Of a stretch of DNA of 64,000 nucleotides, positions 21,391 through 32,902 are shown piece by piece. The notes beneath the pieces are model-generated. The model was given only the letters and a program-made list of their open reading frames with translations. It was not told where the DNA came from and did not search any database. The translations under genes and the position numbers were made by a program. Source of the stretch: Rachicladosporium sp. CCFEE 5018. Taxonomy: Eukaryota > Ascomycota > Dothideomycetes > Cladosporiales > Cladosporiaceae. The first letter of the stretch is position 1. Each line of letters begins with the position of its first letter. The stretch spans positions 274,411 through 338,410 of the forward strand of contig KZ111142.1 of the NCBI GenBank assembly GCA_002077045.2, in the 5' to 3' direction.

Positions 21391-24300
21391 TGGTCAACCC
21401 CTCGCGAGGACTATTCGTGAGTGTTCCGCTGCCGTGTATGCTGTTGTGGCCACCACTAATAGTGCTACAGCGCCGATGGCAATGCCTGGAGTCACTTCAC
21501 ATACGACATGGCTCGATCACGGACGTTTCGCTGGGGTGAGGATGGCATTGCTGGTGTGTCAGACTCGCATGGTCGGCTGAACATTGCGTTCTCCTTCTGG
21601 AACGAGAAGGAGTGAGTGCTGCTATTCTCAGCTGCAGAGTGGCATGAGCTGATGGCGATTTAGTGACCACATCAAGGAACGCCTCTTCGGCCTGTCGAAT
21701 CCACAGGGTGTCCACGGCGAGAGCATCAAGGAAGCCCACTTTCACCTCGACAACACTCCCACCCACTCCTACATGAAATATCTCTACAAGCTCCCGCAAG
21801 CAGCTTTCCCGTACGAAGATCTTATCAAGGAGAATGCAAAGCGATCCAAGAAAGAGCGGGAGTACAACCTCATCGACACAGGCATCTTCGACAAGAGCAA
21901 TTACTGGGACTGCTTCATCGAGACTGCGAAAGAGGATGACGATCCAGAAGAGCTGCTGTTCCGTGTCACCTGCTACAATCGCGGTTCGGAGCCCGCGAAG
22001 CTGCATGTCATCCCGCAAGTGTGGTTCCGCAACACGTGGGCTTGGGGTTACGATGCGACGAAACCCAGCATTACGCAGACTGGCGAGCTGTCAGCGCAGA
22101 TCAAGCACAAGGAGCTCGGTGAGAGGTTCTTCCAGTGCTCGCCTTCGCCCAACAGCTGCGGCAAGGACGACGACATCGAGCCGGAGTTCCTCTTCACGGA
22201 GAACGATACCAACTACGAGGACTTATGGGGCACGAAGAACAAGGAGAAATATGTCAAGGATGCTTTCCATCAGCGTATCGTCCACGGCAACAAGAAGGCG
22301 GTCAACCCACAGCAGACCGGTACCAAGAGCTGCGCCTGGTACCCTTTCAACCAAGGCGATGGTGTCGCTCCTGGCGAGTGCGCTGTCGTCCGTTTCCGCA
22401 TCACAAAGAAGCAAAACGATGCCTACCTTGACGAAGAGCGCTTCGACGACATCATGGACCAGCGTGCCGCCGAAGCCGACGAGTTCTACTGGAAGATCAA
22501 TCCCATGCCCATGGCCGACGACCTGCGCATGATCCAACGCCAAGCTCTCTCCGGCATGATGTGGTGTAAACAATACTACCACTTCATCTGGGACCAGTGG
22601 GCGAACGGCGACCCCGCCATGCCGCCTCCACCGGCCTCTAGAAAGCAGATCCGAAACGTGCAGTGGAAGCACATGTACCTTGATGACGTGCTGTCCATGC
22701 CGGATTCTTGGGAGTACCCCTTCTTCGCTGCTTGGGACTCGGCCTTCCACTGCATACCTCTCGCCATGATCGACCCGGAGTTTGCGAAGAAGCAGCTTGA
22801 TCTGTTCACTCGTGAGTGGTACATGCACCCTAACGGCCAGCTACCGGCTTACGAGTGGAACTTTGGCGATGTCAATCCGCCTGTGCATGCTTGGGCGACC
22901 TTCAGGACGTTCAAGATTGAGCGCAAGATGTATGGTCGTGAGGATCTGGACTTCTTGGAGCGGGTGTTCCAGAAGCTGCTGCTGAATTTCACCTGGTGGT
23001 GCAATCGAAAGGACTTTGATGGCAAGAATGTGTTTGAGGGTGGCTTCCTCGGTCTAGACAATATCGGTCTTTTCAACCGGTCAGATCCACTGCCCACCGG
23101 TGGTACTCTAGAGCAGGCTGATGCAACAGGCTGGATGGCTTTCTACGCCCTCAGCATGCTCAACATTGCTCTCGAGCTCGCCAAGCACCGCCGCATATAC
23201 GAAGACATCGCATCGAAGTTCTTCGAGCACTTTATCCTCATCTCAGACGCCATGTCATATCGTCATGGTGACAAGACGAAGTCGCTCTGGAACGAGGAAG
23301 ATGGCTTCTACTATGACGCGATCTCGTGGGGACCTGAATGGACCCATCAGATGAAAGTCCGATCACTGGTCGGCTTGATCCCGATGTACGCCACTCTCAC
23401 ACTGGAGCCCCAAGTCATCGCCCGCTTCCCACAATTCAAGAAGCGCATGGACTGGTTCATCAAAACCGACATGAGGTCGCAGGTCGCAACATTGCAAGCA
23501 TGAAGCGACGAGGCAAGGATGACAGATTACTGCTCTCGCTCTGCAGCGAAGATCGGCTCCGAAGCATCCTCAAGTATATGCTCGATCCCAATGAGTTCCT
23601 TGGTGACAATGGCATCCGCTCGCTGTCGAAGTTCCACAAAGATCACCCGGTCTCAATGGACGTCAACGGCCAGAATTACTCCGTCTCCTACATCCCCGGC
23701 GACTCCGACAGTGGCTTGTTTGGCGGCAACAGCAATTGGCGCGGTCCCATCTGGATTGCCGTCAACTTCTTGCTCGTGGAGAGCTTACTGCGCTTCTACA
23801 TGTTCTACGGCAATACCTTCAAAGTCGAGTGCCCAACTGGGTCTGGCGACTACATGCACCTTGGTCATGTGGCTGAGGAGATCCAGCACAGACTGCAACA
23901 CTTGATGGCAAAGGGTGATGGTGGCCGAAGAGCAATTCACGACGGCAACGACATGCTAGACTTCGACCCGAACTGGAAGGATTACCTCTGGTTCTACGAA
24001 TTCTTCGACGGCGACAGTGGACGCGGGCTTGGCGCTTCACATCAGACCGGCTGGACGGGTCTGATGGCGAAGATGATCCATGACACAGGGTATGCTAACC
24101 TTCCCTCCCTTTATACATGCCTACGATGACTGACAACTTCCCAGTATGAACTGTCGTCTCCCGCAGACCCCGCGCACCCCCGCTTCAGCAGCTGCCCACT
24201 ACTTCGACGACGTCTTCTCCCGCCAGCGCCGCGCCTCGCTCGGCGCTCGCCGCCCCACAGGTCTCGCCCGAAGCATGACAAACAATCGCAGCATCGGCTC

Positions 24301-24676
24301 GCGCAGCGACTGGGGTCCCTCAACAAACACCTCCCGCCGCCCCTCCACAGCCGCTGGCACCGATCCCGAAATCGCCGATGGCGACGCCGATGATGACGCT
24401 AACGACGCTAAGAACGACGCGACGGCAAAGACGAACGGCAATGCTGCGGTTACTGGCCAGGGCATCAGTCGGCAGTGGAGTATTCACAAGGAGGAGCCTG
24501 CCACGAACGGGAAGAAGAATGGCGTTGAGCACCATGGAGAGGAGATTAGCGAGCAGGACGAGGCGATTAATCGGTATGTACAGGATCAGCTTGCCAGGCT
24601 GAAGAAGCAGGAGAGCAATGAGTTGAGTGAGGAGATTTCGGCGCAGAATGATGGCGTGGATGAGAAGGAGTTGTGA
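21391..24676 (+). CDS. GH63-type glucosidase, 5' end unresolved, internal frameshift
   Basis: Exons 21391-21416, 21471-21611, 21664-24089 and 24145-24676. Conserved reading: WSTPREDYS, ARSRTFRWGEDGIAGVSD, NTPTHSYMKYLYKLPQAAFP, NVQWKHMYLDDVLSMPD with WEYPFFAAWDSAFH, LPAYEWNFGDVNPPVHAW, and near the end SNWRGPIWIAVNFLLVESL. These mark the GH63 family, whose members hydrolyse alpha-glucosidic bonds (ER glucosidase I and related mannosylglycerate-type hydrolases). The frame breaks at 23462-23465 (aaaa): upstream reads KKRMDWFIK and downstream NRHEVAGRNIASMKRRGKDD, which rejoin if one A is missing. After the catalytic part, an intron leads to a 177-residue low-complexity tail rich in Asp, Asn, Ala and Lys. 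No signal peptide is visible because the start is missing; a probable ORF start cannot be given. Confidence 0.75.
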
Positions 24677-24860
24677 GATGGTGTCGGGAGAACCTGAGAG
24701 GCGTTTCATTGATACCTATGTGAGCATGGCGTTTCTGGGGATGATGGGGATGGGGTATGAAGAAGCAGCTCAGAGCTCGTAGATGCATAGACCTAGACCC
24801 TAGAAGTTGTACAGACCGGGGATTGGAGCTACGGGAGTGCAGACATTTTGATTTTTACCG
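24677..24860. other. Short convergent intergenic spacer
   Basis: 184 bp between the stops of the plus-strand GH63-like gene and the minus-strand ABCC gene. It probably carries both terminators. Confidence 0.5.
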
Positions 24861-27800
24861 TCATCGTCCACTAGATGTCGCCGCCCGCAGCGCTCGAAAG
24901 CGTAAGCCCTCACTCTTCATCAACTCTGATGGCACACCTTGCTCGACCAACTCCCCGTCGGCCATCATTACGACCTGATTGTACAGCTCGACTTGCTCAA
25001 GACGATGCAAGACTGCGATGACAGTGCAGTCCATGAAGGCTGTGCTGATCACGTGCTGCATCTCGGCTTCGGTGTCGTTGTCGAGCCTGCATGACAGCGC
25101 CGTTAGTCCATGCTCTCTCGCACCATCTTACGGGAAGAAAGACACTCACGTGCTAGTCGCCTCATCCAACAGCAGTATCTTACTCTTCCTCAATAATGCC
25201 TGCGCCAGACAGAGCAGCTGCTTCTGCCCCGCCGACCACGCCGCTGTATCCATCTCGGCGTTCAGTCCTCCTCGCTCTGCCACGATGGCATCGAGTTTGA
25301 CTTTCACGAGCGCTTCGAGGATGTCGGTATCCTGAGCTAAGCCATGCGGATCGATGTTCGCTCGCACAGTACCGGGTACAAGCAGCGGATCTTGGGGCAC
25401 GATGTTCAAAGATTGACAGAGGAGATTGCTCGGTACGTCTGCGATGTTCGAGCCATCGATCTTGATCTGGCCGGAGCTGCAGGAGATCATGCGGACAAGT
25501 GACAAGAGCAGAGTGGACTTGCCGCTGCCGGAGCGGCCACATATTGCGACATGTTGGCCGGGCCGAATGGTTAGGGTCACCTGCTTGATGGCTGGAGGTA
25601 CCAAGGAGCTGTGGATGGTGTCAGTATTGCACTATGTTTGAGCATAGAGAAGGGGATCAAGTGACTTACGAGTACCCAGCAGTCACATCCTCGAACTCCA
25701 CTAAGCCCTTGTTCGGCCAGCCTATCTGCATCTGTGTCTTGCTCACGGGTATATCTTCCGTCTCAGTCTTCGTCACAAACTGCCTCACCCTTGCTACAGC
25801 TCCAATACTGCTCTCACAGGCAGTCCAGGTTATGATGAGTCTCGACAGTACGGTGTTGAATCCCACAATCATGACGAGTGCCACACCCACAGACCCGCCA
25901 CTGAAGTTCTCCTGCCAGCGGACCACAATCGTGACCAGGATGACCGCGAGCGCAGCGACCATGATGTCCAGCGCGAAATTCAGCCAGTGCTGGACGCAAG
26001 CGAGGATGTAGACAGGTCGTTGCGAGGTGTCGATCAGATCGTGCAACTTGCGTGTGTACTGCTCCTCCCAGCCGAAGGCTCTGATCGTGGCTCCACCAGC
26101 TGTAGACTCATTGAAGGCAGTGAAGAGTGGTGCCTTGGCCTCGATGCCGAGTAGTCGAAGTTGTCTCGATGTCCTCAAGTAAAAACGCTGCAGGAAGAAC
26201 AGCGCAACGACCAGCACTGGTACCGTAGCACCGAGATATCGCGCGAAGACGAAGAGAATGACGACTTTGACGATGACCGAGACGAGAGACGAGGAGGCGT
26301 TCACCAAGTCACTTGGCAGCTGCATGTCCAGTAATTGCATATCCTCGCTGAAACGATTCTGGATTGTCCCCGTGTTAGTGTTGACGAAGAAGCTCAGCGG
26401 CGCTTTAGTCACTGTGTCCAGTAGATCTTGGTGCATGCCAGTGGCGGAGTTGGAGATCATGGGTATGAACGCGAACCAGCAGGCAGCGCAAGCTGCTAAG
26501 GAGGCAACAATGCCGAAAGCTGCATATACAGCCGCTAAGAGCCACGAGTGTCAGCATGATCGGCGAACTCAAGAAGATTGCGGTTGAAACTTACTATACA
26601 TGCCAACGTGAGCATTAGGGTGCACTGCGTTCGCTTCGGACCAGTACTTCAGCCATATCGTAGGACACTCGGTGAGCAGGATCCAAAGCGCGATAGTCGC
26701 AGCGTATCCGACCATAGTAGTGTAGCCAGAGCTCTTGACGTAGTAGCCATAGACTGCAAAGTCGCCCTGCTGGCGTGACTTGTCCGGAGGATCTTCAATC
26801 ACCTCAGTCACCTTAGTCTTAGTCGTCTTCCGAGCAGAATCGCTCGATGGCTCGGCTAGAAAGGACGATGGAGAGACTTCAACCTCTTCGACCTTACCAT
26901 TTGGTTTGTACCCAGTCTCCACTGTGCCGAGGACTGATGCAGGTGTGCCAGTCTTGACGACCCTACCAGCGTCCATTGCGACAACGACATCGCATCTCGC
27001 CGCGATAGCAAGGTCGTGAGACGCTAAGATAACGGTCATCGGACCTCGTCTCAAGAGGCCATCAGCTCCGAAGAGAGACTCCACCACACTGGTGGTCGTG
27101 TGGGCATCCATGCCACTGAAGACATCGTCCAGGATCACCGTCGCGCACCTGGCATACAGCGCTCTTGCAAGCGTGATACGTTTCTTCTGTCCACCGCTGA
27201 TGTTCATGGCATTGCTCCCAAGAATCGTAGCATCTCCCTCCTCGAAGCTCTCCAGGTCCTGTCCGAGTGCGCAAGCCCGGATAACCGTCTCGTACCACTT
27301 CTCCTCGTATGGTAAAGTTCCAAGAATGTTGTCTCGGACGGATCTGTGCTCAAGCCATGCGTCTTGCGAGCAGAATGCGATCGGGCGCTGCAGTCTAGCG
27401 ATTCCTGATGGCTCGGCTAGGGTCTCACCGATGATACTCTGAAGGAGTGTGGACTTTCCGCTACCTACTGGCCCCACTAGCGCAGTGATCTTGTGGCGAG
27501 GTATGACTATGTTGAGGCCAGGCAGTACCACTGGGTTAGCAGGACTCCAACGAATGTCCTGATCGTCATAAACCACGACATCTGTTCTCTGGAAGTCTCT
27601 GACGTCTCGTACGTCTCGTAGCGCTACACTGTCGACAGTGAGAGATCCTTCAGGTTCTGACTCGGGCCTATGAGGTTCAGCACCGTACCTGCAGAACTTC
27701 TCAATCCTGTTGAAGCAAGCAAAGCATTGCACAACGGATGGCAAAGTCTGCGTAAACATAAGCGCTGGGCTTGTCAGCAGAGTTACAAGGGCTACAGAGG

Positions 27801-29599
27801 TGAAAGCCTGAGCCGTGAGCAGCGTCTGACCCTTCCAGAATGCGACGCCGACGTAGGCAGCGAATGTGACGACTGGTGCGATGTTGATGGGTGTGAGCGC
27901 TGGTAACAGGATCAGCCATCATCATACATTTGGCTTAGTAGTGTGGTCTTACAGAGGAGTAGCATCCCCACGAGCAACTTGCGGAATGCCTTCGATGTCT
28001 CGATCTCCGCCGTACGAAGGTCGCGGATGGTGTTGGCGAGCACGCCAGTGAGACCTTGCATCTTTACAGCCTTGATGTCATCTAGGAAGGCCGATGTGAC
28101 GCGAAGTCGTGCTTGGATCTTCTCAATCCAGCGACCTTGAGCCGTGTTCATCGCTGCAGCGATCTGGGAGGTGATCGCGATGAATACTGCAGACACAGTC
28201 AGCGTCTCATCTGTAAGCCATATAGCCGGCGAGCTTACTGCTGACGACGATAATGGGCGCAATGCATGCGAGACCCAATTGTCGCGCAAGAAGCCACGTC
28301 GCGATGCCGATATCTATCAGTGAACCCCAGAGATCGTGAACGAATGTAAGACTTCGCGATATGCGCTCGACATCGGTACTCATAAGCGCAATCGCTGTGA
28401 TCTCACCATTCTCGGCAGTAGTGGTAGCAAGTGCTCTTTCGTAGATCAAGCCGATCAGACCACCCCGGAGACGTGTAGTGAAGCGCGTGCTTTGGTAGAG
28501 GAAAGCCGAGTGAGAGACCTGGACGGCGACGTGTCAGCACTCGGTGCGCCGTACAGTGGGTACAGCGTAAAGATCGTACCGCTAGTCCAAGATAGCAGAG
28601 CGCCCAAGCACCTATCAGTGCTCGACCGTACGTCTTATCAGACTGCGGCACACTGATGTAGTTCACGGTAGTCGTAATGAGCGACGGCTGCAGGAAAGTA
28701 AACGCAGTCAACGCGAGGCGTGGGAATACACCAGACAGGAATGACCATCCAAATGCCGCCCAGAGAGCACGCAGCAGCCGGTTCTGGTCCTTATGAGTGT
28801 ATGACTTCCAATGTTTCATCAGCTCACCGCTCAGTCGTGGAGCCCGTAGCTTGACATCCAGCACAGGGAGGTCCGGGATGCTCAGGATCTTGGAGTAACC
28901 CGTAAAGAACGTATGGGTGAGCCACAGGAAGACTGTACGATTCCAGAGGCCGCTGTAGGACTCGGTGGCTTCCTTGCGCTCGTTGATGCTACGGGTCGAG
29001 GCGTTCTTGGTAGACTCAAGCACTAGGGCCAGGACGCTAAAGGTGAAGGCGACGATGTATGAGACGGCGGTCTGGCTCGCTGGCGTGATCATCCATAGCG
29101 TCCGCACTCTGGCGATGCCAAGGGTGCTCGTGATCGTGAGATAGATAGCCAGTAGGTTCGATGGTCTTAGCGAGCGCTGATGTTGGAGCACGGATAAGAC
29201 TCCAGCGGCGATCGCGGCGAAAAGTGCCAGGACATCAACAGCGACAGACGCTCGGGTCTGGTACCGCGTGCTCTTTGTCCTGTAGATGAGGAATGCGAGC
29301 TGTGCCGTGATTACAGCAGACCATGCGGCCTACAAAAGGTCAGACCAAGCTCTCTGCTATATGATCGGAGCACGAAGCTGGAGCCCTACCATCTTGCCTG
29401 CTAAACGCCATGATCTCGACGCCGCAGCTTTCGGTCGTCGTGTCAACGCAGTGCCATTGACCAGTGCGCAGCAGAGAAAGACCGCAGCCGGCACAATGCC
29501 AAACACCACATCCTCGAACTCTAGAGTGAAGTCAAACGCTCGACACGCCGTAGCCACACGAGGACCCAAAGACCTGTCTGCTCGTGCTGGACAAGCCAT
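24861..29599 (-). CDS. ABCC (MRP-type) multidrug/conjugate transporter
   Basis: Spliced gene of about eight exons. Start at 29599 (MACPARADRSLGPRV, the usual N-terminal ABCC Cys-Pro motif), stop at 24861-24863. Introns were checked in frame, for example after RLAGKM, LGLA, FRKLLVGMLLL, HVGMYS, TAGYS and DEATST. Order: five-helix TMD0-like N-terminus, TMD1, NBD1 (Walker A GPVGSGKST near 27450; signature ISGGQKKR; Walker B VILDDVF), linker, TMD2, NBD2 (Walker A GRSGSGKST near 25520; WSAGQKQL in place of LSGGQ; Walker B ILLLDEATST; H-loop LHRLEQV). The Asp in NBD1's Walker B in place of Glu is the usual ABCC asymmetry, with NBD2 as the active ATPase. Likely a vacuolar or plasma-membrane exporter of organic anions or toxins; substrate unknown. 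No neighbouring biosynthetic genes were seen. Confidence 0.88.
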
Positions 29600-30521
29600 C
29601 TCAAGATATCCTACCTTACTCACAGCATCGCAAAGCACTCAGACTGAGGAATCGCTGCTCTTCTTACATCTCAGCCCACGCGCCGATCACGCGCGGCGAC
29701 ACCGAAGCTTGCTACGACAGCTGCACGCGTTGCCATCAAGTTGCCTAACCTACAGCAGCCAAGCTACCAATGGCATGGCCAGCAATGTTGAAAGATACGT
29801 CGAAGCGAGATGCAGAAGGTCGGATGCGGTAAAGGGTGGTAAGGCGTCGAGACAACGTCTCCCATCTCGAACTCCGAGACTCCGAGACGAACGCCGTGCT
29901 GGAGTCGCAACAGAGGTACGGCTGGGAGACACCTGGATGATGCGGCGTCTGACATGGGTCCGTCGGACCACGGCGGAGTGGTTTGGAGATAAGCACTTCA
30001 TGCCCAACAGGGTAAGCTCTGCGCGCCAACTCCGCCCCCATCACGGACAGCTCATGCAATGCTCGCAACACAACAACCACCACTGTGTAGCAGCGCAGAC
30101 CGTCTTGACGAGAACGTCCAGCTATTACTGCGAGTCGACAGCACGACAGCTAGACAGCTTCGCAAAAATGGGTCTTTCGTCAATATAAATATTCATACAC
30201 ACCTCCCCCTCCACTCTCATCTCTCAATCTAACCCCAAAGGCATCAACACTATACTATACGCAAAGTACCGCGTCCGCCATCCTTCATAAGCAGGCGTAA
30301 GCGTTCAGCACCGCCAAAGCATCCCAGTATCACCTCGCTCAGAAGTCGCAAATAAAAATCCTCCCACCCCATTACGCCAGTATATCCAAAGTGGCCCTCA
30401 TCTGAACGTCCGCAGACGTCCGCAGAAAGGGCACATGCACCAAACGCCCTCGCCTCACTCAGCTCTCGCCAAGCAACTTCCCACGCCCATCGACGCAACG
30501 GCGTCAATGGAAGATTAAATC
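29600..30521. other. Intergenic, ABCC promoter and PtaB 3' flank
   Basis: About 920 bp. Several overlapping ORFs on both strands lack recognisable content, and part is the ABCC 5' region. Confidence 0.4.
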
Positions 30522-32902
30522 CTAACTCGGCTTGCCCTTCTTGCCCATCCTTGGGCTAGGCTTGACCTTCCCCTCCCCACCGCCACCATCCCCCTCCTCC
30601 ATCTTAACCTGACTCCTCCTCCGCTTATTACTGACCATCGGACTCGTATTAGCACTCGCAGCACTACTATTAGTCCCCTGCTGACTATGCTGCGGCAGCA
30701 TAGGCGGCGCAGCCATAGCACCACTATTCGGACTTGACATGTTCGCCGGCTGCAGACCGAGCGGGAGGTTGAGAGTCTGGCCCATGTGCGGGGAGGAGGT
30801 GACGCCGTTGGGGAGCGGCATGTGGTTTAGAGCTGGGGAGGAGCCGAAACCGGACGGTGGCGGTTGTCGCATCTGCGGTGTGCCGGCTTGGAGGCCGTTG
30901 GGCATGAGATGGGGAGGGAGCTGCTGTTGCTGCTGCGGGGGAAGGGGATCGGAGTCGTATTTAGTGTTCAATTGGTCTAGGGCTGTGGCGGCGGGGAGGC
31001 GGTGCTCGGCGGCGAAGGTGACGAGTTCTTGCATCATGTTCATTGTTTCGGAGATCTGGGACGGTCGTCAGTATTGTCCGGTAGGAGGGTCTATACCAGG
31101 TGGGTGAAAGTAGTGGCGTTGCGTACCTCGAGGAACTGCAGCATGCGCACGCTCATGCCGCTTTGACTTTTCGGAGCTTTGGGGAAACTCTCGATCGTCA
31201 GACCTTCGCCTTGCTGCTGCTGTTGCAGCTTCTGCTGCGCTTTGGGAAGCTTGTTCTTAGTCATCTTCGGGCTCTTCTGATTTGACATCGTTGGACTGAG
31301 ATTCAGCAGCACCTTCTCAACTTCTGTGCGGTTCATGTGCTCCTCGCAGCGATCCATCTTGAACTCCATGGCCTCGATCTGCGCGGGCTGCGTTATGCCT
31401 GACCCGAACATCACCACAAGCGGTCCGCTGAGGTCTATTCGAGCGCCGTTGGGGTATGATACTGTCAGCGTGGCGTTGCTACAGCTTAGCCGACAGCGTC
31501 CGGTGCCATCTTGTAGCTTCACTTCCTTGGCGTTCTCTGTGTGTAAACGTAGGGAGCTGGCACCAGTCTCGAAGTACATCCAGAAGTAGCGTCCGAGGAC
31601 TGCGCGGGGGATCTCAATCTGCTTGGACGGCTGGTCGTACAGCTGCAATGCTAGCCGTCCATCGTCGGCAAATTGCTGATCAATGAACCGTTGCCACCGA
31701 TCCAACTCTCGTCCGTCTTGCTCTCCATCGGTCGCACTGAAGCTGCCGAGCTTATCTGCGAACAACAGCAATCGCAGTATATACTGGCCGCCTGCAAGAT
31801 GCTGCTGCGCTTGCTGCACCTGTTGCATCTGTGACTGTTGCGCAGCGGCTGTGGTGCGCTGGGCCTCCATCTGCAACTTTCGCTGCAGCATGAAGTTCTG
31901 TCGTGCCATGTGAGCCTGTGCCATTTGTTGCTGCTGTACTTGCTGCTGCTGTTGAATTTGCTGCTGTTGCTGCGGCGTCATGGCCTGTTGACCTTGCTGT
32001 GCGTTGGCCTGCGGAGGCGTGGGCTGGTGTTGTTGCGGTTGCTGACTGTGCTGAGGCGGGCCTTGCTGTTGCTGCATTTGCTGCTGCTGACCCTGTTCGT
32101 TAGGATTTGCCATCCGTGATTGCGGTCTCATCTGACCCGGATGCACAGGCTGACCCTGCGGACCGGGCTGTCCAGGCTGAGCCTGCGGGTGTGGTCCTGA
32201 TTGTTGACTCTGGTTACTGTGCTGCGAATTGACGTGTTGCATCGCTTGCTGTTGCGCCAGTAATTGGCTTTGCTGAGCTTGCGTTTGATGTGCTCGCAAC
32301 GTTGTCGCCATCTGTTGCTGTCTCAAATGATCTGGTAATTGTATCGTACCGGGTGGCTGCTGCTGTTGCTGTTGGGCTGCAGCATTGTTCAGGAAGGCAG
32401 CCTGATTTGAAAAAAGACTACTCATCTGCGCGGGATTCAAGCTCTGTAGCTGCTGCTGGGTCATGCTGAGCTGTTGCGCTCGCTGCTGCATCATTGCGTT
32501 TCGCTGTTGCAGCTGCTGCATGACTTGAGGATTGTTCTGCAACATCTGCTGCTGATGTTGTTGCTGCTGCTGCATCATGAACTGCTGCTGTGCCATGCTC
32601 GCTTGCATGTTTCCCTGCGGCCCAGCCATGTTCTGTCCTGGCATTGCCATGCCAGCGCCCGGGTGCTGTCCGCCCATGCCCGCGACAGTCATGCCGTTCG
32701 CACCCGGCATGCCTCCCACCGCTCCTGGCTGCATGCCCATCATCGCGCTGGCTTGACTGACTTGTGGGGGCCCTGACATGCCTGGGTGCATCTGTATCTG
32801 CGGACCCATGTGCTGATTCGGTCCTGGCGCCATACCGGGATGTCCATGAGGGAATCCAGGTTGCACGTTCATACCTGGTGGATACTGAGCCATGGCCGTC
32901 AT
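30522..32902 (-). CDS. PtaB/LIM-domain-binding-type transcriptional regulator
   Basis: Two exons, 31127-32902 and 30522-31055, joined through a 71-nt intron (donor GTACGC) to give 769 residues; the junction reads FLE|ISETMNMMQ. The N-terminal half is low-complexity Gln, Met, Pro and Gly with many Gln runs. At about residues 370-535 lies a LIM-binding-like domain (GGQYILRLLLFADKLGSFS, DRWQRFIDQQFADDG, IPRAVLGRYFWMYFETGA). The C-terminus has another Gln run, a basic segment SNKRRRSQVKMEE and a Gly/Lys end. Family knowledge: Aspergillus PtaB and yeast Mfg1 partner with a LisH protein (SomA/Flo8 type) and control adhesion, morphogenesis and sporulation in the nucleus. Gene symbols differ by species, so none is assigned. 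The long CAG/CTG tracts may vary between strains. Confidence 0.82.

Noticed and set aside
29286..30188. 300-codon plus-strand ORF overlapping the ABCC 5' exon
   Set aside because: It overlaps the ABCC N-terminal exon antisense and is Arg/Ser/Thr-rich with no family features.
4379..30500. tRNA or rRNA genes
   Set aside because: I looked for the conserved B-box-like ggttcgantc and found only isolated partial matches without cloverleaf pairing.
31838..32119. Leu-rich plus-strand ORFs that look like membrane proteins
   Set aside because: They are the reverse complement of Gln (CAG) tracts in the PtaB-like gene, which always give Leu/Ala/Cys-rich frames.
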